The position numbers and the translations under genes were made by a program. DNA of 9,881 nucleotides. It comes from Flavobacteriaceae bacterium UBA3159. Its GTDB lineage: Bacteria; Bacteroidota; Bacteroidia; Flavobacteriales; Flavobacteriaceae. Location: positions 1-9,881 of the forward strand of contig DEYL01000044.1 of the NCBI GenBank assembly GCA_002364535.1, in the 5' to 3' direction. The notes below the pieces were generated by a model. That model was not told the DNA's origin, ran no database searches, and saw only the letters and a list, made by a program, of their open reading frames with translations. Positions 5,817-9,881 of the stretch are shown here, piece by piece (position 1 is the stretch's first letter; the number at the start of each line of letters is the position of its first letter).

Positions 5817-6813
5817 TCAAGGCACTTCCCCAAGTAAATCCACTGCCAAAGGCAGCTAAAACTAACAGATCTCCAGATTTGATTTTGCCTTCCTCCCATG
5901 CCTCTGTCATGGCTATAGGAATGGATCCTGCAGTGGTGTTTCCATATCGCATGATGTTGTTGTAGACCTGATCGTCCGACAGGCCAAACTTTCTTTGAAT
6001 GAACTGGGAAATACGGAGGTTCGCTTGGTGGGGGATCAACATATCAATTTGATCCGAAGTCATTTGGTTTTGTTGCAAACCTTCCATGATAACCTCAGAA
6101 AAACGCACCACTGCATTTTTAAAAACCAATTGACCGTTCATATTGGGGTAATAAGAAATATCGTTGGGATCATTTTCCTCTAATATCTCAGGAACCCAAC
6201 GATTGGTACTGGGTCCTATCAACGCCAATTCCTTAGCAAACTGTCCCTCGGAATGCAAGTGGGTAGAGAGAATGCCTTTATCTATATCTTCCGATCTACT
6301 GAGTACAACTGCTCCCGCCCCATCGCCGAAGATGACCGACACCCCCCTTCCTCTGGTAGTCATGTCCAAACCACCAGAATGGTTTTCAGATCCGATGATC
6401 AAAATATTTTTGTACATGCCCGTCTTAATAAATTGGTCGGCTGTAGACAAGGCATAAATAAAGCCTGAGCATTGGTTGCGAATGTCCATTGCAGGACAGG
6501 TCGGTATTTCCAAGTATTGCTGTACAATCACCCCGGAACCGGGAAAATAATAATCGGGGCTCAGGGTGGCAAAAAGGATGAGATCGATATCATTTTTATC
6601 AATATCGGCGCGCTCAATTGCAATTTTAGCTGCCTTAACACCCATAGTTGCTGTGGTATTACCGTCTCCTTTTTTGATGTGGCGACGCTCCTCTATTCCT
6701 GTTCTTTCAATGATCCACTCATGGGAGGTGTCCATCATTGAAGTTAAATCCTCATTGGTTACTACATTCTCGGGGACATAAATGCCCATTCCGATAATCT
6801 TTGAATTGTACAT
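5806..6813 (-). CDS. fabH: 3-oxoacyl-ACP synthase III (KAS III / FabH)
   Basis: A 335-residue thiolase-fold condensing enzyme with the full KAS III triad: C115 in IRNQCSGFIYAL, H262 in LIPHQANLRI and N292 in RYGNTTAGSIPIAM. The N-terminal MYNSKIIGMGIYVPENVVTN and HEWIIERTGIEERR (31-44), and the C-terminal AAFGSGFTWGSALIRW, are standard. KAS III condenses a primer acyl-CoA with malonyl-ACP to start type II fatty-acid synthesis in the cytosol. In many Bacteroidota the preferred primers are branched acyl-CoAs, which yields iso/anteiso fatty acids. The gene stands apart from any fab cluster here, so it may be an extra copy or one for a special lipid; sequence alone does not decide. Its 3' end overlaps the convergent symporter gene by 11 bp, and it has its own 171-bp upstream region. 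Confidence 0.95.
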   Translation of the reverse strand: MYNSKIIGMGIYVPENVVTNEDLTSMMDTSHEWIIERTGIEERRHIKKGDGNTTATMGVKAAKIAIERADIDKNDIDLILFATLSPDYYFPGSGVIVQQYLEIPTCPAMDIRNQCSGFIYALSTADQFIKTGMYKNILIIGSENHSGGLDMTTRGRGVSVIFGDGAGAVVLSRSEDIDKGILSTHLHSEGQFAKELALIGPSTNRWVPEILEENDPNDISYYPNMNGQLVFKNAVVRFSEVIMEGLQQNQMTSDQIDMLIPHQANLRISQFIQRKFGLSDDQVYNNIMRYGNTTAGSIPIAMTEAWEEGKIKSGDLLVLAAFGSGFTWGSALIRW

Positions 6814-6842
6814 AAAAATGGTTGCTCTTGATGCAATTTAAA

Positions 6843-6873
6843 TAAAGAAAGTTGAATAGCTAATTTTTTCAAA
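6843..6873 (-). promoter_or_regulatory. Possible fabH promoter
   Basis: On the minus strand TTTG at 6873-6870 is followed, after exactly 19 nt, by TTTCTTTA at 6850-6843. This is a perfect Bacteroidota -33 element at the correct spacing from a partial (4 of 6) match to TAnnTTTG. A transcript from here would have a leader of about 20-25 nt before the ATG at 6813. It is judged by eye in AT-rich DNA. Confidence 0.32.
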
Positions 6874-6937
6874 AACAAATACACACCCGGTGACTTAAAA
6901 ATCGAATTTAGATTTTGAAACGTATAAATAATAGCAT

Positions 6938-6963
6938 AGGAAAAGCAACAGGGGTTTGTTGCT
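6938..6963 (-). terminator. Rho-independent terminator after the FAS1 lipoprotein gene
   Basis: On the minus strand AGCAACA (6963-6957) pairs perfectly with TGTTGCT (6950-6944) around a 6-nt loop, and the stem runs into TTTTCC. It begins 21 nt past the stop codon of the FAS1 gene, so it should end that transcript and insulate fabH. The T-tract is short, which lowers certainty a little. Confidence 0.65.
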
Positions 6964-6984
6964 CCTGATTGAATTCGGGTAATA

Positions 6985-7947
6985 TTAAAAGGGAAGAATG
7001 ACCTTATCGATAATGTGTAAGACACCGTTATTGGCTTGAATATCTACTGTAATAATATTAGACACCCTCGCATTACCGTCTGTCAAGGAAGCTCCACCTG
7101 TGATATTGGCAGTGATTTCACCCCCCAAAGTATTAAGTGTTAAATTGTCAGACAAGTCAGTGGACAAAGCATTTGTCTCGCCCAGTACATGATGGTTTAA
7201 AGTTAAATTGAGGGTAGGTTCATCGATGGAGCTCAATCGTTCTACCTCCAGTTCATTCAACAAATCCACAAAAGCAGTATTGTTGGGAGCAAAAACAGTG
7301 AAGGGAGCCGGAACGCTTCCATTTTCGGTGCTTAAAATCGTAGGAAAATCTACAGTTAGATCATCTCTTGTAAGCGCTAGGCCAAGATTGTAGAGGTTTG
7401 GGTCTGCCAACACAAATGTCACCAAAGATGGAATTGGGATCACTGCATTTACAGCATGAATAACCCCATTTGATCCATTCACATTGCCTTGAACAATTCT
7501 TGAACTGCCGTTGAGCGTCACTCTCATATTGACTTGATTGATGTACATGGACAAGGGCCGATCATTAACATCACTGCTGGCAGCAGTTGGATAATACCCC
7601 GATTTGAAATCGCGGTATCGAATTTGACCTGCCATTACATGATTCAGTAAAAGTTTTTTTAGTGCTTCTGTAGGAACTTCATCCAAAGTACTGTAACCTC
7701 CACGCATCAGAAAACCAATAAATGCGCTGTTGTTGGGTGCATACAAGGTATAGTCACCCTCCCCATTCAAAACATCATCCAAATCTGTTTTCTGCAGTGC
7801 ATAGGTCAAATAGGAATAATTCATGCTGCTTGCCACATGTTCAAAAATAGTTTTTTGAATCATCATTTGAGGCTCGTTTTCATCTTTAGAGCAAGAGTAC
7901 ATCGAGATCAAAAAAAGGGATAGGGATAAAATTTTCAGTCTTTTCAT
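6985..7947 (-). CDS. FAS1 (fasciclin) domain lipoprotein, two domains
   Basis: A 320-residue predicted lipoprotein. MKRLKILSLSLFLISMYSC is a lipoprotein signal peptide with lipidation at C19, followed by the acidic, flexible SKDENEP. Such Bacteroidota proteins reach the outer membrane and can be surface-exposed. Two FAS1 domains follow. The first, at about 31-172, has TLYAPNNSAF (67-76) and NGVIHAVNAVIP (160-171). The second, at about 174-320, has TVFAPNNTAF (217-226) and NGVLHIIDKVILPF at the very C-terminus. FAS1 domains are commonly linked to adhesion or extracellular-matrix binding; the partner here is unknown. The gene begins 30 nt after the ABC1-kinase stop codon on the same strand and may be co-transcribed, although a separate promoter cannot be excluded. 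A terminator hairpin follows it. Domain assignment is firm; function is inferred. Confidence 0.92.
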   Translation of the reverse strand: MKRLKILSLSLFLISMYSCSKDENEPQMMIQKTIFEHVASSMNYSYLTYALQKTDLDDVLNGEGDYTLYAPNNSAFIGFLMRGGYSTLDEVPTEALKKLLLNHVMAGQIRYRDFKSGYYPTAASSDVNDRPLSMYINQVNMRVTLNGSSRIVQGNVNGSNGVIHAVNAVIPIPSLVTFVLADPNLYNLGLALTRDDLTVDFPTILSTENGSVPAPFTVFAPNNTAFVDLLNELEVERLSSIDEPTLNLTLNHHVLGETNALSTDLSDNLTLNTLGGEITANITGGASLTDGNARVSNIITVDIQANNGVLHIIDKVILPF

Positions 7948-7977
7948 TTCTTAAAATTTATGGTAGTTAATCCTAGG

Positions 7978-9288
7978 TTAGCAGTATTTTCGGAAAGCTT
8001 CAGTATTTACTTTGGCCTTGAGGTCGTTAAGCAAAGTATACAATCCAAAAAAAGTACGATTGATGTAAATAAAATGTTTGGAACCTCTATTACCATTCAT
8101 TTTTCGCAATCGCTGATCAGATGAAAGGGTCTCACTTAGACTGTTAATCTCACCCCAAAAAACAGCATCGCCAAAATCGAATTCCTTTTGCGTAAAAGGC
8201 AAGGTCAATATCTTGATCAAACGACCAAATAATTCCGTAAAATAAACTACCTCCTCGGCCGTATCATCGGTTCTTAAAATTTCCAAGTCATATAGAATTT
8301 CCTGAAAACGCAAGGGATTGTCTTCAATCTTGAAATCTGCCAACTCAAAATAGGGATTGTAAAAGTCATCGGGTATGGCCTTAACACAGCCGAAATCTAG
8401 AGCAACCAAATTGTAAGACTCGTCGATTAGAAAATTGCCCGGGTGGGGATCGGCATGTACTTTTTTCAAATGATGAATTTGAAACATATAAAAATCCCAA
8501 AGGGTTTGGCCCAAACGGTGGTTCATTTCCTGATCTTGTTGTTGGGCTGACACATATTCCGAAATGTGTAATCCTTCCATCCAATCCATGGTCAAGATTT
8601 TGTCAGAAGAATACTCCTGATAGTAGGCTGGAAACCTAAGATAAGGGATGCCTTTACATTGATCTGCAATCCATTGGCTTTGTTTTAATTCCAGTTGGTA
8701 ATCCGTTTCCTCCAACAATTTATTTTCAACTTCTTTGAAATATTTTTCAGTATCCTTGCCCTTGAGATTAAACATCCTCAGCGCAATAGGTTTTACGATA
8801 CTCAAGTCGGAACTGATACTGTCTGCCACCCCAGGATATTGAATTTTCACAGCAAGTTTTTTCCCATCTTTAGATGCCTGATGTACCTGACCGATACTGG
8901 CAGCATTTTTAGATTGGGCAGCAAACGTATCAAAAACCAATTCGGGGTTAGCCCCCAAATATTTTCTTATCATTTTTTTGACCAAAGGCCAAGAGAGTGG
9001 TGGAACGGAAAACTGAGCCAAACTGAATTGGTCGACATATGCCCTCGGCAGGATGTTTTTTTCCATACTCAACATCTGTGCTACCTTTAGAGCACTTCCC
9101 TTTAAGGTTTTTAAAGAGTTATAAATATCTTTTGCATTCTCCTCGTCCAGGCGCTCGCGACTGCCGTCCACCTTCAGCGCTTTTTCACCGTAATATTTTA
9201 GGTAGTTTCCACCCAATTTTAGGCCGGTAGTAACTAAGTTCCCCGCCCGTGCAATTTTGTTAGTTGGAATATAATCTAACGATTTCAA
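7978..9288 (-). CDS. ABC1/AarF/UbiB (ADCK)-family atypical kinase-like protein, no membrane tail
   Basis: I take the TTG at 9288-9286 as the start. It gives a 436-residue protein beginning MKSLDYIPTNKIARAGNL, an opening that looks typical of this group, and it overlaps the upstream stop as TTGA. A GTG at 9312 would add 8 residues and is the alternative. Motifs in this numbering are: KVAQ at 68-71 (family KxGQ), NAAS at 128-131 (family AAAS loop), the ATP-contact Lys K148 in LAVKIQYPG, VHADPHPGN with H278, D280 and N285, and DFG with D298. Members are atypical ATPases/kinases. UbiB and COQ8 support ubiquinone synthesis and carry C-terminal membrane helices; this protein ends in a soluble segment (EAFRKYC). 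Flavobacteria generally use menaquinone, so a quinone role is uncertain. It follows a TetR-like gene and precedes the FAS1 gene by 30 nt. Confidence 0.92.
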   Translation of the reverse strand: MKSLDYIPTNKIARAGNLVTTGLKLGGNYLKYYGEKALKVDGSRERLDEENAKDIYNSLKTLKGSALKVAQMLSMEKNILPRAYVDQFSLAQFSVPPLSWPLVKKMIRKYLGANPELVFDTFAAQSKNAASIGQVHQASKDGKKLAVKIQYPGVADSISSDLSIVKPIALRMFNLKGKDTEKYFKEVENKLLEETDYQLELKQSQWIADQCKGIPYLRFPAYYQEYSSDKILTMDWMEGLHISEYVSAQQQDQEMNHRLGQTLWDFYMFQIHHLKKVHADPHPGNFLIDESYNLVALDFGCVKAIPDDFYNPYFELADFKIEDNPLRFQEILYDLEILRTDDTAEEVVYFTELFGRLIKILTLPFTQKEFDFGDAVFWGEINSLSETLSSDQRLRKMNGNRGSKHFIYINRTFFGLYTLLNDLKAKVNTEAFRKYC

Positions 9289-9881
9289 GAGACTGCAAAT
9301 TTTTCCTTCCACAAAAATTTAGCAAAATCCACCAATGCTGACAAAGGAGTATTATCGAAAACATCAAAAGCCGTTTGTACTGATTTTTCAATGGCTTGAT
9401 CCGTCTTTTCAAAGTCGGCAGAGGAATCTTCGATCCAAAATTTGATCAAAAAGCCCAATTGCACCCACGCTGCCTCCGAAAATATTTTGGGCGAATGCTG
9501 CAAATAAGAGGGCTTGTCTACATTACCGTCTTCGATCAATTCTGAAGTAAAACCTTTAAAAGTTTTTCTCAGAGAAGATAGCTGACCCATTTTAGTCATT
9601 ATTTTTTCCCCTCCAGAAAGCGCAAACAAAATGTAACTCCTATTGAGCAACATCACTTCGAAGAATGTATAATAAAAAGAAAGTAGCTTTTCCTTCGGTT
9701 TGGCCTTCTCAAAGTTATCATCCTTTTCCAAGAGCGACATTGCATTATTGTATAAAGTTTCCCATATCATCACCTTTACACCATCCAATGAGCCGAAGAA
9801 CTTATAAAAGCTTTTTTCCTCCATATTAGACGCCTGGCAAAACTTATAAACCGATTTTGGATAATGATCATTTTCTAAAGT
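9285..9881 (-). CDS. TetR/AcrR-like transcriptional regulator, N-terminus cut by window edge
   Basis: The frame is open from the right edge to a TGA at 9287-9285 (198 codons plus stop). An internal ATG at 9824 is not the real start, because upstream residues TLENDHYPKSVYKFCQASN continue in frame and look like the recognition part of a TetR HTH (short helix, turn, then FYKFFGSLDGVK). The first 15-20 residues are outside the window. The rest is a helical ligand-binding/dimerisation domain of about 150 residues ending KFLWKEKFAVS. TetR proteins usually repress adjacent genes in response to small molecules, though flavobacterial members of this kind are poorly characterised. Its stop codon overlaps the likely TTG start of the ABC1-kinase gene (TTGA), so the two are probably translated as a pair. 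The TetR call is moderately sure, resting on the partial HTH and overall form. Confidence 0.78.
   Translation of the reverse strand, partial: TLENDHYPKSVYKFCQASNMEEKSFYKFFGSLDGVKVMIWETLYNNAMSLLEKDDNFEKAKPKEKLLSFYYTFFEVMLLNRSYILFALSGGEKIMTKMGQLSSLRKTFKGFTSELIEDGNVDKPSYLQHSPKIFSEAAWVQLGFLIKFWIEDSSADFEKTDQAIEKSVQTAFDVFDNTPLSALVDFAKFLWKEKFAVS

Noticed and set aside
6762..7025. An 87-codon minus-strand frame spanning the fabH upstream region
   Set aside because: It overlaps the 5' end of fabH, the terminator hairpin and the end of the FAS1 gene in another frame, with no recognisable domain.
7966..7980. Near-palindrome around CCTAGG between the ABC1 kinase stop and the FAS1 gene, considered as an operator or terminator
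   Set aside because: The symmetry is short and imperfect, there is no T-tract and no second copy was seen elsewhere, so it may be chance.
9285..9824. Treating the ATG at 9824 as the true start of the TetR-like gene
   Set aside because: The frame stays open to the window edge and the upstream residues complete the HTH, so the gene is truncated by the window and the ATG is internal.
1..9881. Search for CRISPR repeats, tRNA cloverleaves, IS ends and attachment-site duplications
   Set aside because: No regularly spaced repeats, tRNA-like arms or paired terminal inverted repeats were seen by eye in the gaps; nothing reportable.

Overview
The window looks like a core-genome stretch from a member of the Flavobacteriaceae (Bacteroidota). 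The reasons are the protein styles (a RecR, a KAS III, an ABC1 kinase of the soluble type and a short-signal FAS1 lipoprotein, all close to flavobacterial families), AT-rich intergenic DNA, no strong Shine-Dalgarno sequences, and sequences resembling the Bacteroidota -7 consensus TAnnTTTG. The genus cannot be named from the sequence alone.

Layout, left to right. (1) Bases 1-3094 hold a compact minus-strand run read right to left: a lipoylated 2-oxo acid dehydrogenase E2 subunit, a DEDDh exonuclease with an ExoX-like tail, a fumarylacetoacetate-hydrolase-family enzyme, and cinA, which runs off the left edge. Gaps between these genes are 10, 9 and 1 nt, so they are probably one transcript with unrelated functions. 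(2) Bases 3095-3667 contain no intact gene. The minus strand carries the wreck of a HigB-HigA toxin-antitoxin module: the last two thirds of a HigB toxin with a frameshift and a stop, then a HigA antitoxin that has lost its DNA-binding helices and also carries a stop and a frameshift. (3) recR (minus) and a sodium:solute symporter (plus) diverge from a 55-bp spacer. (4) The symporter converges on a fabH-type KAS III gene (minus) with an 11-bp overlap of coding ends. (5) A two-domain FAS1 (fasciclin) lipoprotein gene (minus) ends in a good hairpin terminator. (6) At the right edge, a TetR-like regulator (5' end cut by the window) is joined to an ABC1/UbiB-family kinase-like gene. The regulator's stop and a likely TTG start of the kinase overlap as TTGA, so the two are probably translationally coupled. 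The FAS1 gene follows 30 nt later and may share the transcript.

Functionally the genes are housekeeping: recombination repair (RecR, exonuclease), acyl-CoA and fatty-acid metabolism (E2, KAS III), transport, and envelope. I found no CRISPR array, tRNA, rRNA, IS element or intact defence system. The most notable hidden content is the decayed HigBA module, which standard ORF calling would miss. The TetR-ABC1 kinase pair is the best candidate for an under-described functional unit.
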